64,000 nucleotides of DNA from Acidobacteriaceae bacterium (GTDB lineage Bacteria; Acidobacteriota; Terriglobia; Bryobacterales; Bryobacteraceae). A program made the position numbers and the translations under genes. The notes beneath the pieces were generated by a model. It had not been told where the DNA came from, did no database searches, and saw only the letters and a program-made list of their open reading frames with translations. The stretch is taken from the NCBI GenBank assembly GCA_903970405.1, contig CAJCIT010000152.1:23237-87236 (forward strand). The letters are read 5' to 3'. Below, piece after piece: positions 55,574 through 64,000 of the stretch (its first letter is position 1; every line of letters starts with the position of its first letter).

Positions 55574-56005
55574 ATGTTTATTCGCTTCGTGACAGAAGCG
55601 GCGCAACGCTGGTACCCTTTATTCGAGCGGTATCCCGGCGTGCTGGTTCGTATCAAGCTGTCGCACTCTCCGTCGAAATTTCGACAGCGTCCCCATTCGA
55701 AAAAAAATCAGGCGCTTGCGCTGGCGTTGGCCTCTCTCCTCACGCCCGCGTCATTGCTGGCCTTCTCGATGGCCTTCTGGCGGATTGCGGCCGATCTCCA
55801 CTGGACCGGTGAATTCTCCATTTCGAACGGCATCCTGTCCCATTGGCAGACGTGGCTTGTTGCGGCGGCCGCGCTTCTGGCAGTTGCTTCAGTTCTCAAC
55901 AGATGGGGTGGTTCCATGGCTAAGCCCGTGTCCCCTGCTGCCATCGAGATGCTTTCACAACAATCCGCTCCCCTACAAGAAATTGGATCTCGTTCTACTG
56001 AGTGA
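55574..56005 (+). CDS. Two-helix membrane protein of unknown function (paralogue 1)
   Basis: 143 residues. ATG 55574 is chosen because a longer frame from 55478 would translate the palindromic repeat. A basic stretch (FRQRPHSKKNQ) precedes two hydrophobic helices around LASLLTPASLLAFSMAFW and WQTWLVAAAALLAVASVL. The segment HWTGEFSISNGILSHWQTWL aligns with GITGEFMVSSGPFSNWIVWT of the next gene, so the two are adjacent diverged duplicates. No known family is recognised. Confidence 0.5.
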   Translation: MFIRFVTEAAQRWYPLFERYPGVLVRIKLSHSPSKFRQRPHSKKNQALALALASLLTPASLLAFSMAFWRIAADLHWTGEFSISNGILSHWQTWLVAAAALLAVASVLNRWGGSMAKPVSPAAIEMLSQQSAPLQEIGSRSTE

Positions 56006-56122
56006 AACTCTTTGTTCTGATAAGCGGACTTGTGTTGCGCCCCAAGGCCGCTCCGAAACCTTTGGCGCGTCAGTTGCATCCAACACAACGAAACCCGCGT
56101 ATAAGAAGGAGCGGGCGCACAA

Positions 56123-56497
56123 ATGTCAGAGCGAATCGTTACAACTATGAGTCAGCCCTCGCCGGCGGAAAGCCGGGCATGGCACTCCGTTTGGCAGGAG
56201 TCATTTGAGTTATCTCGTGAATCGTTTTTCAACGGCGTGTTTCGTCACCTGTTGAAGGTCGGCCAGTGGGCCAACGACACGGCTATTGAATTTGGAGTTT
56301 TGGTTTCAGCGCTTTTGGCGCCGGCGATCGTCTCTGCTTATCTCATCGCGGTGTGGAGTATCACGTCGGAGATGGGCATCACTGGTGAATTCATGGTGAG
56401 CTCCGGTCCATTTTCGAACTGGATCGTCTGGACCGGGATCGCCATCTCGCTGCATTTATCGGCGGCAGTGCTCCGCCGCCACGTTCGACGCAGCTAA
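56123..56497 (+). CDS. Two-helix membrane protein of unknown function (paralogue 2)
   Basis: 124 residues from ATG 56123 (AAGGAG ten bases upstream; ATG 56147 also possible). An amphipathic N-terminus (WQESFELSRESFFNGVFRHL) leads to two membrane helices with the shared motif T-G-E-F-x-x-S-x-G-x-x-S-x-W-x-x-W between them, and a basic end (RRHVRRS). Related to the preceding gene. Function unknown; a rhomboid protease is encoded next. Confidence 0.6.
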   Translation: MSERIVTTMSQPSPAESRAWHSVWQESFELSRESFFNGVFRHLLKVGQWANDTAIEFGVLVSALLAPAIVSAYLIAVWSITSEMGITGEFMVSSGPFSNWIVWTGIAISLHLSAAVLRRHVRRS

Positions 56498-56689
56498 TCA
56501 GAAAGCTGAGAAAAATCGGCGAGCGCCTTGCTATCCGATTGGCACAACACAGACTCTTGTGTACAGTATTCCTGTCTACACAGGACGTGGGTGTGGTGGT
56601 TTCTTCGGCCCGGTACAAATACGGGAAAACGCCGCTCTGCGGGGCAGCCGTCTTTTGTTATTCTCATTAAGTACAGGTCCCCTCCTCCG

Positions 56690-57454
56690 ATGTCTTACCG
56701 TTCGCGCTCATCAGTGAACAGGAACCTTCCTTCGAACCGCTTTCCGCTTGGCGTAAAGTGGCTTCTGATCTCGAATATCGCCATCTTTGTGATTGCGGTG
56801 CTGCTGAAGCCGCTGAACGCCGAAGATCTCGAAAGGAATCTTTGGCTCTACCCGGATCAGGTGGTGAAGACATACGCCATCTGGCAGCCGTTCACCTATC
56901 TGTTTATTCATTCCGGCTTCGGCCACATCCTTTGGAATATGCTGGCGCTGTGGATGTTCGGCGCCGAAATCGAACGGCTTTGGGGCACTCCGCGCTTCCT
57001 GCGCTTCTACTTCACGTGCGGCGTGGGCGCGGGCCTGGTTTGTGTTATGACTGGCTATCTGTTCGGTCATCCGAACACGCCCACGGTGGGATCTTCAGGC
57101 GCTATCTACGGCATCCTCATGGCCTACGCGCTGCTGTTTCCGGATCGTATGCTTTTGTTCGGCTTCCTGATCCCGATCAAAGTGAAGTACTTCGTAATGA
57201 TCATCGGCGCCATTACGTTTCTTCAGTCGTACCTGGTGGCGGCGGGGATGCCGGGCGGAGGCGAAGTGGCGGTCTTTGCGCACCTCAGCGGATTGGTGAT
57301 AGGCTACTTGATCCTTCGCGGACGCCGCCTTAAAATGTCTATTCAACAACCCTTAGAGGCATCCTACCGGGAATGGAAGTTGCAGCGTGCGAAGCGGAAG
57401 TTCCAGGTGTACCTCAGGAAAAAAGGCTCCGACAAGGACCGCTGGGTGCATTAG
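56690..57454 (+). CDS. Rhomboid-family intramembrane serine protease
   Basis: 254 residues from ATG 56690 (a longer frame from 56528 lacks conserved sequence). Six or so helices. HSGFGHILWNMLALWMFG holds the conserved H-x-x-x-N of helix 2, catalytic Ser136 lies in GSSGAIYG and His198 in FAHLSGLVIGY. It cleaves membrane proteins within the bilayer; the substrate is unknown, though the two small membrane proteins upstream are candidates by position only. C-terminal tail is basic and soluble. Confidence 0.9.
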   Translation: MSYRSRSSVNRNLPSNRFPLGVKWLLISNIAIFVIAVLLKPLNAEDLERNLWLYPDQVVKTYAIWQPFTYLFIHSGFGHILWNMLALWMFGAEIERLWGTPRFLRFYFTCGVGAGLVCVMTGYLFGHPNTPTVGSSGAIYGILMAYALLFPDRMLLFGFLIPIKVKYFVMIIGAITFLQSYLVAAGMPGGGEVAVFAHLSGLVIGYLILRGRRLKMSIQQPLEASYREWKLQRAKRKFQVYLRKKGSDKDRWVH

Positions 57455-57600
57455 AAGAGTAGACCGAGTCCTAATCGAACCGCGCAGCCGTAAGACAGCC
57501 ATCGTCCAGCCGTTCGCTACATTTGGATGCCGCCCTGCCATGTAACGCGCCGGAATGATTCTCCGTCTAAGCGCTTGCGAGGTATTGTAGGACCACCACC

Positions 57601-58731
57601 ATGTTCAGGAAATCGTCCCTCCTTTGTGTACTGGCATCCAGCATGATTGCCGGATCGGTTTATTGCCCCAGGCTTCGGGCACAGGATCCGCAACAGACGC
57701 CGTCGGAAACGGTCGCCAAGCCAAAGAAACCGGCAGCGGCGGACGAGCCCGACCAGGAAAAGATCCCGTCCCAATATAAGAAGCCGAAGGACGTTGAGGA
57801 TCGGCCCACTTTCCGCTCCGACGCGACGACGGTTTCGGTGGACGTGGCGGTGCTCGACGATAAGGGTCATTTCATTCCCAAAATCCCCCGCGGAAATTTC
57901 CGGATACTGGAAGACACGGTGCCACAGCAGATTACCGGATTTGGGATTGGCGAGGCGCCGATCACCATCTGCATGCTGATCGAGTTCTCCGGCAAGTTCC
58001 AGGCCTATTGGAGCAGCGGGTGGCGTGAGACGCTGATGGCGTCCTATGGCTTCCTTCAGGGGCTGAAGCCGGATGACAACGTCGCCATTGTCACCTACGA
58101 TTTCAAAACGACAATTCTTTCCGACTTCTCCCCGGATAAGAGCAAGGCACAGGAAGCAATGGCCCGCCTCCGTATTCCCGGCTTCAGCGAGTCCAACGTG
58201 TTCGACGCCATGACGGACATGGCGGACCGCATGCAGAATATTGAGGGGCGGAAGGCGATACTGATGATCGGCACCGGGCTCGATACGTTCAGCAAGTTGA
58301 CCTTCGACAAGACGCGTAAGAAACTGCAGGAGGATGGCGTGCCGATTTACACCATCAGCATCCTGCAGATTGCGCGTATGTCTATTGAAGGCCGGCCCGG
58401 GATGAACGCTCAATTGCAGACCATGGACTTCCTACAGGCCGATAATGCGATGAAAACGTTTGCCAAGGAGACAGGCGGCCAGTCCTATTTTCCCCGTTTT
58501 TATGGTGAATATCCCACGGTTTTTCAGCAATTGACGGAAGCGCTGCGGAATCAATACTCGCTTTCCTACCACCCCACGAACATGGCGCGCGACGGCAAGT
58601 TCCGCCACATTAAAGTGGAACTGATCAATCCTGAGGGAGAGCCATTGCGCATCTCCAATGAAAAGGGCAAAGCCATCAAGTACCAGATCATCGCCAAGGC
58701 CGGTTACAACGCCCCGCGCGAAGTAGAGTGA
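57601..58731 (+). CDS. VWFA-related protein of the acidobacterial type
   Basis: 376 residues. Signal peptide to LRAQD, a Lys/Pro-rich linker, then FRSDATTVSVDVAVLDDKGH and the phrase GNFRILEDTVPQQITGF that opens the Acidobacteria-typical VWA family. The VWA domain at about 120-320 has CMLIEFSGKFQ where a standard MIDAS would read D-x-S-x-S, so the first metal-binding Asp and Ser are replaced (Glu and Gly). Secreted; probably protein-binding. Function unknown. Confidence 0.85.
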   Translation: MFRKSSLLCVLASSMIAGSVYCPRLRAQDPQQTPSETVAKPKKPAAADEPDQEKIPSQYKKPKDVEDRPTFRSDATTVSVDVAVLDDKGHFIPKIPRGNFRILEDTVPQQITGFGIGEAPITICMLIEFSGKFQAYWSSGWRETLMASYGFLQGLKPDDNVAIVTYDFKTTILSDFSPDKSKAQEAMARLRIPGFSESNVFDAMTDMADRMQNIEGRKAILMIGTGLDTFSKLTFDKTRKKLQEDGVPIYTISILQIARMSIEGRPGMNAQLQTMDFLQADNAMKTFAKETGGQSYFPRFYGEYPTVFQQLTEALRNQYSLSYHPTNMARDGKFRHIKVELINPEGEPLRISNEKGKAIKYQIIAKAGYNAPREVE

Positions 58732-58779
58732 TAGGGCTCGCGAAAGCGCGAGCGCGAGCGTGAGGGAGCCGACGCCTTC

Positions 58780-58800
58780 AGAGCCGCGGCCGTTACGGGT
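58780..58800 (+). repeat. Partial REP-like arm
   Basis: AGAGCCGCGGCCGTTACGGG resembles the outer part of the forward arm. It follows a GCGCGAGCGCGAGCGTGAGG run after the VWFA stop. The rest of the 58732-58987 gap has no supported feature. Confidence 0.4.
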
Positions 58801-58987
58801 TGTGCATAAATAAACGCTTCACGTGATTGCCGACTGTCTGCGCGATACTCGGGTTCAGTCTCCAGGCAAACAGTAAGACACGGGAAGGAAGCGGTCACGT
58901 CGACCGGGACGCACAGTTTCAGTTATTACAACCGCCGGTCCTTGTTCTGATTGCCGAGGGTGGTTCCTCATCTGATACAACAGTCGC

Positions 58988-59467
58988 TTGGACCTTGATC
59001 GGCGTCTGTTCCTGCTCTCGCTCACCGCGCCTCTTTATGCGGCGGCGCCCCTCCAGACCTTTTCTCCCGCCGAGGCCAAGCTGGTGGAGGCCCTATGCGA
59101 CCGAATCATCCCGGCCGACGAAGGGCCCGGGGCCAAGGACGCGGGCGTGCTCTACTATCTCGACAGGCAACTTGCGGGGCCCCTGAAACGGTTCGCGGCG
59201 ACTTACAAAACGAACCTGCCGCTGGTTGACGAAGCTTGCCGGACGGCGGAAGGTAAGCCGTTTCTCGAACTCTCCTCCACCTCCCAAACCGGGTTTCTGC
59301 GGGGCCTCGAAGCCTCCGGCGCCCCCGAACTCCGCTCCTTTTTTCGTATCGTCGTGGATCAAGCCATGCAGGGCTTCTATGGCAGCCCGTCGCATGGCGG
59401 TAACCGGGACGCCGCCAGTTGGAAGATGCTCGGAATCGAAGATACGATGGAGGGCCACCGGCATTGA
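58988..59467 (+). CDS. Gluconate 2-dehydrogenase subunit 3-like protein
   Basis: 159 residues from TTG 58988; the start is uncertain. The N-terminus DLDRRLFLLSLTAPLYAAA resembles a twin-arginine or related export signal. LQTFSPAEAKLVEALCDRII then PADEGPGAKDAGVLYYLDRQ is the subunit-3 family pattern. Such proteins are the small exported partner of a flavin dehydrogenase and carry it across the membrane. It overlaps the GMC gene by four bases. Confidence 0.85.
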   Translation: MDLDRRLFLLSLTAPLYAAAPLQTFSPAEAKLVEALCDRIIPADEGPGAKDAGVLYYLDRQLAGPLKRFAATYKTNLPLVDEACRTAEGKPFLELSSTSQTGFLRGLEASGAPELRSFFRIVVDQAMQGFYGSPSHGGNRDAASWKMLGIEDTMEGHRH

Positions 59468-61122
59468 CGCTCCCTGCTGTCGATGTGGTAGTGATCGGCG
59501 CCGGAGCGGGCGGCGGCATCGTGGCCGAACAGCTTTCTCTCGCTGGTCAGGAAGTTGTATTGCTGGAGCGCGGACACCGCCAGAACTGGGCCGAAACGAG
59601 GCACGATGAGTTGCGGAGCCAGCGCGTCACGGTGCTCGGCAACGCGTTTGGCCCCGATGATGAACACTACGTCCGGCTTGTCGAAACCACGCCCGGCGAG
59701 TTCCGCAAGGTCCTGCCCAGCGAAGGCGCTTATAACAACATTGCGGCGTGCGTCGGCGGGGGCACTCTTAGTTACGGCGCTATGGCATGGCGTTACATGG
59801 AGCGCGATTTCAAAATGCGCTCCACTTACCATGCACCCGCGGGCAGCACTCTGGACGATTGGCCTATTACTTACTCGGATCTTGAACCGTTTTACACCAA
59901 GGCCGAATGGGAGATCGGCGTTTCGGGCCAGGCCGGCGCTAACCCGTTTGAACCTCATCGCAGCAAGCCTTATCCCATGCCGCCGCTTCCGCTGAACACG
60001 GAGGCGTCATTGCTATTCGCCGCGGCCGGCCGCCTAAAGTGGCACCCATTCCCCATCCCCATGGCCATCAACTCAGTTCCCTACCAGGACCGCATGGCCT
60101 GCGTTTTCTGTCCTTACTGCGTCGGATTCGCGTGCGAAGTGAACGCCAAGAACTCCACCGCCGTCACCGCGATCCCGCGCGCCCTCGCCACCGGGCATTG
60201 CCAGCTCCGAACTGAAGCGGTGGCGAGTAAGATCCTGACTAACGACGGCTCGAAGGCGACAGGCGTCGAATATTTTAAGGACGGCCAGATATACCAGCAG
60301 CCTTGCCGTTTAGTCGTGGTCTGCTGCTCTGCCACGGAGACGCCGCGGCTGCTGTTCAATTCAGCCAACAAGCTCTTCCCACGCGGGCTCGGCAACAACA
60401 ACGATTGGGTGGGCCGCAATCTGCAAGGCCACGCTTACTCTGGCGCCTACGGTCTGATGGAGCACGATGTCTACGACGGCCTCGGTCCTGGCGCCCGTGT
60501 GGCCTGCTGCGATTTCAGTCATGGGCTACCCGGCGGCTTAATCGGCGGCGCGATGATCGCGAACGAGTTTATTCGGCTCCCGTACCTGTTTTCCCAAGCC
60601 GCCGTGCCGCCGGACGTCCCGCGCTGGGGCATCGAGCACACACGTCACGTCCGCACTTACTATAAGCGGACGGTATCCGCGCAAGGGCCGGTCCAGGAGC
60701 TGCCGGTTTTCGATATGCGTGTAGAACTGGCGCCTGACTTAAAGGACGCCTGGGGGATTCCCACCGTCCGGCTGAGCGGCAAGCGGCATCTGAATGACCT
60801 GGAGGTGGGAAAATTCATCGCCGCCAAGTCTGAGCAATGGCTGAAAGAAGCCGGCGCCACACGCACATGGAAGAAGCTGCCGGGAACGGGTATCTCCGGA
60901 GGCCAGCACCAAGCCGGAACGTGCCGGATGGGCAACGATCCGAAAACATCGGTGGTGAACAAGGATTGCCGGATCCACGATATCGACAACGTGTACATAG
61001 CCGATGGCAGTGTCCATGTGAATAACGGCGGCTTCAACCCGTCGTTAACAATTCAGGCGCTGGCATATCGCACGTCAGCGGGGATTTTGAAAGAATTGGG
61101 AAGATCTCAGGGTGCTCGTTGA
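59464..61122 (+). CDS. GMC-family FAD oxidoreductase (gluconate/sugar dehydrogenase large subunit)
   Basis: 552 residues from TTG 59464, overlapping the subunit-3 stop (TTGA). FAD fingerprint VVVIGAGAGGGIVAEQLSLA, then ACVGGGTLSYGAMAWRYMER, Cys-rich VFCPYCVGFACEVNAKNSTA, and the C-terminal GGQHQAGTCRMGNDPKTSVV and VHVNNGGFNPSLTIQALAYR that hold the catalytic His and Asn positions. It lacks its own signal and would ride out with subunit 3. Oxidises a sugar, sugar acid or alcohol; the cytochrome subunit is not nearby. Confidence 0.88.
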   Translation: MTLPAVDVVVIGAGAGGGIVAEQLSLAGQEVVLLERGHRQNWAETRHDELRSQRVTVLGNAFGPDDEHYVRLVETTPGEFRKVLPSEGAYNNIAACVGGGTLSYGAMAWRYMERDFKMRSTYHAPAGSTLDDWPITYSDLEPFYTKAEWEIGVSGQAGANPFEPHRSKPYPMPPLPLNTEASLLFAAAGRLKWHPFPIPMAINSVPYQDRMACVFCPYCVGFACEVNAKNSTAVTAIPRALATGHCQLRTEAVASKILTNDGSKATGVEYFKDGQIYQQPCRLVVVCCSATETPRLLFNSANKLFPRGLGNNNDWVGRNLQGHAYSGAYGLMEHDVYDGLGPGARVACCDFSHGLPGGLIGGAMIANEFIRLPYLFSQAAVPPDVPRWGIEHTRHVRTYYKRTVSAQGPVQELPVFDMRVELAPDLKDAWGIPTVRLSGKRHLNDLEVGKFIAAKSEQWLKEAGATRTWKKLPGTGISGGQHQAGTCRMGNDPKTSVVNKDCRIHDIDNVYIADGSVHVNNGGFNPSLTIQALAYRTSAGILKELGRSQGAR

Positions 61123-61380
61123 GCAGAGCAGTGTGACGGTCACAACATGTGCTGTTTTTTGAAGGCAGGCGTTTTTCTTTTAGAATAAGCGCGTTAGAAG
61201 CGATTTGGAGGCTGGCTTGACGGCGGGACGTCCGAGTTCCTCGATGTGTGTGTTGTTCTTTTAGTGCGTTCGACAGAGCGCGCGACTGTATTCTTTGCCA
61301 CTACGATGGCAGGTAAAGATGCCGCGCGCACTACGATTTGGGTTATATGGAGGCTTGATGTTGCCGATAAAGATAAAAGG

Positions 61381-61629
61381 ATGGTCCTAAACCAAGTGGC
61401 TACTCCGGCTATGAAACCAAGTTCTGATTTGGCATTTCAGCTTGACGAACACGCCAGCCGCGAGCTTCACAGAATCTCGGAAGAGACGAAGGTGTCGCCG
61501 GAGGAATTGGTGGGGATCGCATTGCGTTTCATGATTATGACAGCGGACGCTCATCGGCACAATCGTAGAGTCTTGGTCACCACTCCCAGCGGATATCCGA
61601 TATCCGAACTGACTATCCCTCGCCCTTAA
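61381..61629 (+). CDS. Small ribbon-helix-helix-like protein
   Basis: 82 residues if ATG 61381 is used; upstream in-frame sequence to 61246 looks non-coding and a further ATG is at 61411. LAFQLDEHASRELHRISEET then KVSPEELVGIALRFMI has a strand followed by two helices as in CopG/RHH DNA-binding proteins, but the match is loose. No toxin gene follows in intact form; the next frame is broken. Confidence 0.4.
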   Translation: MVLNQVATPAMKPSSDLAFQLDEHASRELHRISEETKVSPEELVGIALRFMIMTADAHRHNRRVLVTTPSGYPISELTIPRP

Positions 61630-61637
61630 GCTACTTT

Positions 61638-62100
61638 TTGAGTGAAGCCCACGATAGAGACATCCGGCTTTCGATGACAGTCAAATATGTCTCGCTCGCT
61701 GACGAAAACAGAGTCCAAAGTCGCCGACCCCTTGAGTCCATAAGGCTTATTCGCTATTTCGTAATCTCAGCTTTTTACGTTGCGGCGTTCGGAATGGCGG
61801 TAATCATATTTGGACTGGGCAGCCTGGTCCCAGCTTCGTGGGACATGCCTCTATACAGATTCTGTTAGTCCGCCTGCTGGCCGGAGGTGCGCCAGGGGCT
61901 CTGTCTTTGTTTCTACGGCAGTTTGACCACCGCGAAAACCAACTGATTCGTCAGTTGGAAGCAATGGATTCCCTCCGGATTGAGATCGAGAAATACCCAA
62001 TGAAGAGTTACGGCGCGAATACTTCGAGTTGTTGCTTCGGCAAGCCGAGCCAGCCGATCGAGAACTAAGGAAAAAGCCCTTCAGCGAGCCCGCCACCTAA
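61638..62100 (+). pseudogene. Frameshifted small membrane/coiled-coil gene
   Basis: Three frames in succession give protein-like sequence: first MTVKYVSLADENRVQS... with helix FVISAFYVAAFGMAVIIFGL, then from about 61838 ASIQILLVRLLAGGAPGALS and QFDHRENQLIRQLEAMDSLR, then from about 62001 EELRREYFELLLRQAEPADR to a stop at 62100. Two one-base changes would join them into one protein with two membrane helices and a charged coiled coil. Decay or base errors are both possible. Confidence 0.5.
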
Positions 62101-62114
62101 GAACAACCGGCGAA

Positions 62115-63074
62115 CTAACTCAGCGCCTCCACCAACCGCCGCTTCCAGCCTGCCACATCCAATTCCCAGCAAATCTTCGCTTTGCGCCCGCCCTCCGCTG
62201 TCTGCCACGCCGCGCGATTCCGCGGTTCGCCCGCGACACCCAGCCGGTCAACCACTGTCATGCCGCGTGTCAATTCGTTCGACGTCTCAATGCGAACGGC
62301 GTGGTCGCTCCATCTGAGCCCCAGCCCAGGATCGATCAGAATCGCCATCGCGACTGGATCAGGAAGCGCGATGCCTCGTTCGCCGGTCTGCCTCAGGAAT
62401 GCTTCTTCAGCTACGCTATTGCAGCGGATGGCGAACTCGGCGAACGGCGTTCCCAGCTTCAGAATCCCGGCTGAATCCTGCGCCGACACCACGGCGGCGC
62501 CGCGAGAAAGCTGCCAGCCCACCATTTCAATATTCAGTCCTGAGCGAAACACGATCTCCGCGGCCTCCGGGTCAACCCAGATGTTGTATTCGGCGGCCGG
62601 CGTCACGTTGCCCTCGCAGCATGGCGCGCCGCCCATCACCACGCATCGCGAAACGTTGTGTATCAGGTGCGGCGCTTCAAGAAGTGCCAGCGCCAGATTC
62701 GTCAACGGCCCCAGCGTGATCAACTCGATGCCCCGGTGCTCTGAGATCACCCGGATCATGGCTCTTACCGCGTGCTCACCTTCCGCCGTCTTCCGCTCTG
62801 GCCGGTAGCCGTGATCGCCCAAGCCGTCTCTGCCGTGGAACCAGTCGGCAGTCTCGAGGGCCCGCAGCATCGGTTTCCCCGAGCCGCGAAACACCGGGAC
62901 ATCGGAGCCGCACAACTCCACCGTATAGAGCGCGTTAAGCGCTCCTTGCTCCACTCCGACATTGCCCGCCACCAGCGTGATGGCTTTCACGTCCAACTCG
63001 GGCGCGCGCAGGGCCATGATCAGGGCGACGGCGTCGTCAGAGGCAGTGTCAGTGTCGATCAGAACGGGGCGCAT
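62115..63074 (-). CDS. Inosine-uridine-type nucleoside hydrolase
   Basis: 319 residues from ATG 63074 (GTG 63077 possible). The family Asp cluster is DTDTASDDAVALIMAL, which binds calcium; further motifs are LGPLTNLALALLEAP, VMGGAPCCEGNVTPAAEYNI and NIWVDPEAAEIVF. It splits ribonucleosides into base and ribose. Its start overlaps the stop of the permease gene upstream (TGATG), pointing to coupled nucleoside salvage and base transport. Confidence 0.9.
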   Translation of the reverse strand: MRPVLIDTDTASDDAVALIMALRAPELDVKAITLVAGNVGVEQGALNALYTVELCGSDVPVFRGSGKPMLRALETADWFHGRDGLGDHGYRPERKTAEGEHAVRAMIRVISEHRGIELITLGPLTNLALALLEAPHLIHNVSRCVVMGGAPCCEGNVTPAAEYNIWVDPEAAEIVFRSGLNIEMVGWQLSRGAAVVSAQDSAGILKLGTPFAEFAIRCNSVAEEAFLRQTGERGIALPDPVAMAILIDPGLGLRWSDHAVRIETSNELTRGMTVVDRLGVAGEPRNRAAWQTAEGGRKAKICWELDVAGWKRRLVEALS

Positions 63075-64000
63075 CACCTGCCGGCCCGGCCCCGCATCAG
63101 CATAAGGTAAACCACGCTCGAGACCGCGAGGCCGACAAACCAGGCGTAGTCATAGAGCCAACGCAGCGGCGGAACCACCAATCCAATCAACGCGACAATC
63201 ACTCCCGCGGCCAGCGCTATCATCGCCGCGCTGTTCACGCCGTTCTTGTATTCATAAGGCCCGCCGCGCCGGTAAAGACCCGCCACATCCAATCGCGTTT
63301 TGCGAATCAGGAAATAGTCAGTAATCATGATTCCGGCGATGGGCCCCAGCAATCCTGAGTAACCCACCAGCCAGCCGAAAATGTAACTATTGAAATCGGT
63401 CAGCAGCTTCCAGGGCATCATTAGCAATCCCACCACGCCCGTGATCATGCCGCCTGTTCGAAAGGAGATGAGCCGCGGATTCAGATTTGAGAAGTCATTG
63501 GACGGCGACACCACATTTGCCGCCACATTTGTATTGAGCGTGGCGATAAGCAGGGCGATTAAGGCAACGCCCGCCACCACCGGCTGGTTGAATCGCGCCA
63601 GCAACGCCACCGGATCCCAGATCGCCTCGCCAAACAACACCACGGACGCCGACGTCACGGCAACGCCAATGAAGGAGTAGAGCGTCATCGCCGGCGGCAG
63701 ACCTATCGCCTGCCCCACCATCTGCGCCTTCTGCGATTTCGCATAACGCGTGAAGTCGGGAATATTCAGCGCGACGGTGGCCCAGAAGCCCACCATGCCC
63801 GTCAGCGAGGGCACGAAGAACTTCATGAATTCGCCGGTTGTTTTGAACCTGCTGGGGGCCGTCAACACCGGACCCAATCCTCCTGCTTTGCCCGTGATCC
63901 ACCACAGCAGCAGAAGTCCCACGCATAACATAAACGGCGCGCCGATGCCCTCCAGAAACTTGATGGTTTCAATCCCCCGCCAGACCACCGCCATATTCAG
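63074..64000 (-). CDS. NCS1-family nucleobase:cation symporter, C-terminal part (cut by window edge)
   Basis: About 308 residues readable, open to the window edge. Several membrane helices with NCS1 features: GFWATVALNIPDFTRYAKSQ, LIATLNTNVAANVVSPSNDF and GPIAGIMITDYFLIRKTRLD. These transporters import uracil, cytosine, allantoin or related bases with a cation. Co-translation with the nucleoside hydrolase suggests a nucleobase or nucleoside substrate. The N-terminal helices are outside the window. Confidence 0.88.
   Translation of the reverse strand: MNMAVVWRGIETIKFLEGIGAPFMLCVGLLLLWWITGKAGGLGPVLTAPSRFKTTGEFMKFFVPSLTGMVGFWATVALNIPDFTRYAKSQKAQMVGQAIGLPPAMTLYSFIGVAVTSASVVLFGEAIWDPVALLARFNQPVVAGVALIALLIATLNTNVAANVVSPSNDFSNLNPRLISFRTGGMITGVVGLLMMPWKLLTDFNSYIFGWLVGYSGLLGPIAGIMITDYFLIRKTRLDVAGLYRRGGPYEYKNGVNSAAMIALAAGVIVALIGLVVPPLRWLYDYAWFVGLAVSSVVYLMLMRGRAGR

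Overview
The window is a GC-rich (roughly 60% by eye), gene-dense bacterial chromosome segment with no rRNA, tRNA, CRISPR array, prophage or transposase that I can see. An Acidobacteriota origin, probably the Bryobacterales/Solibacter side, is inferred from a VWFA protein of the acidobacterial type, an ECF sigma factor paired with a TPR-tailed Ser/Thr kinase, many secreted Ig-like proteins, a GH44 enzyme, and a dispersed palindromic repeat whose translated form (SEPRPSGSDR-like) recurs in such genomes.

Layout. 1-3.7 kb: a truncated MFS transporter diverging from a three-gene tungstate/molybdate ABC importer (wtpABC). 3.7-13.7 kb: a small DUF2934 protein, a POTRA-only protein with no barrel, a large GH44 glycosidase with tandem repeat domains, the scpA-scpB-rluB cluster, a CoA-binding protein, and a TPR protein ending in a haem-binding CxxCH. 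13.7-22.7 kb: a LytS-type kinase and LytTR regulator, then a three-gene operon of very repetitive secreted proteins plus a kinase-less beta-propeller/Y_Y_Y protein. 22.7-25.9 kb: a patatin, a small membrane/coiled-coil gene with a decayed tandem copy, and inorganic pyrophosphatase. 26.0-43.0 kb: a nearly complete division/cell-wall cluster, mraZ-rsmH-ftsL-ftsI-murE-murF-mraY-murD-ftsW-murG-murC-ftsQ-ftsA-ftsZ, without murB or ddl. It is interrupted at three junctions by paired palindromic repeats and starts with four GTGG-type MraZ boxes at exact 10-bp spacing.

43-54 kb: a YycJ-like metallo-hydrolase with no normal start codon, a PP2C phosphatase leading three secreted/anchored proteins, thiD, a secreted Cys-rich protein, an ECF sigma factor coupled to a receptor Ser/Thr kinase, and a SYLF protein. 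54-64 kb: a Gfo/Idh/MocA dehydrogenase, two paralogous two-helix membrane proteins, a rhomboid protease, the VWFA protein, a gluconate-dehydrogenase-subunit-3/GMC oxidoreductase pair, a frameshifted small membrane gene, and a nucleoside hydrolase coupled to a truncated NCS1 permease.

The most unusual signals are: (i) a REPIN-like palindromic repeat family in the division cluster and, in frame, inside the translated tail of RluB; (ii) a GH44 catalytic domain split by a circularly permuted copy of its own C-terminal repeat; (iii) a short two-hairpin element with a compensatory stem change in front of two unrelated genes, with a half copy at the end of one operon; and (iv) the three-gene repeat-protein/propeller operon, which carries a recurring module I cannot assign. 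All functions come from reading motifs; no search was run.
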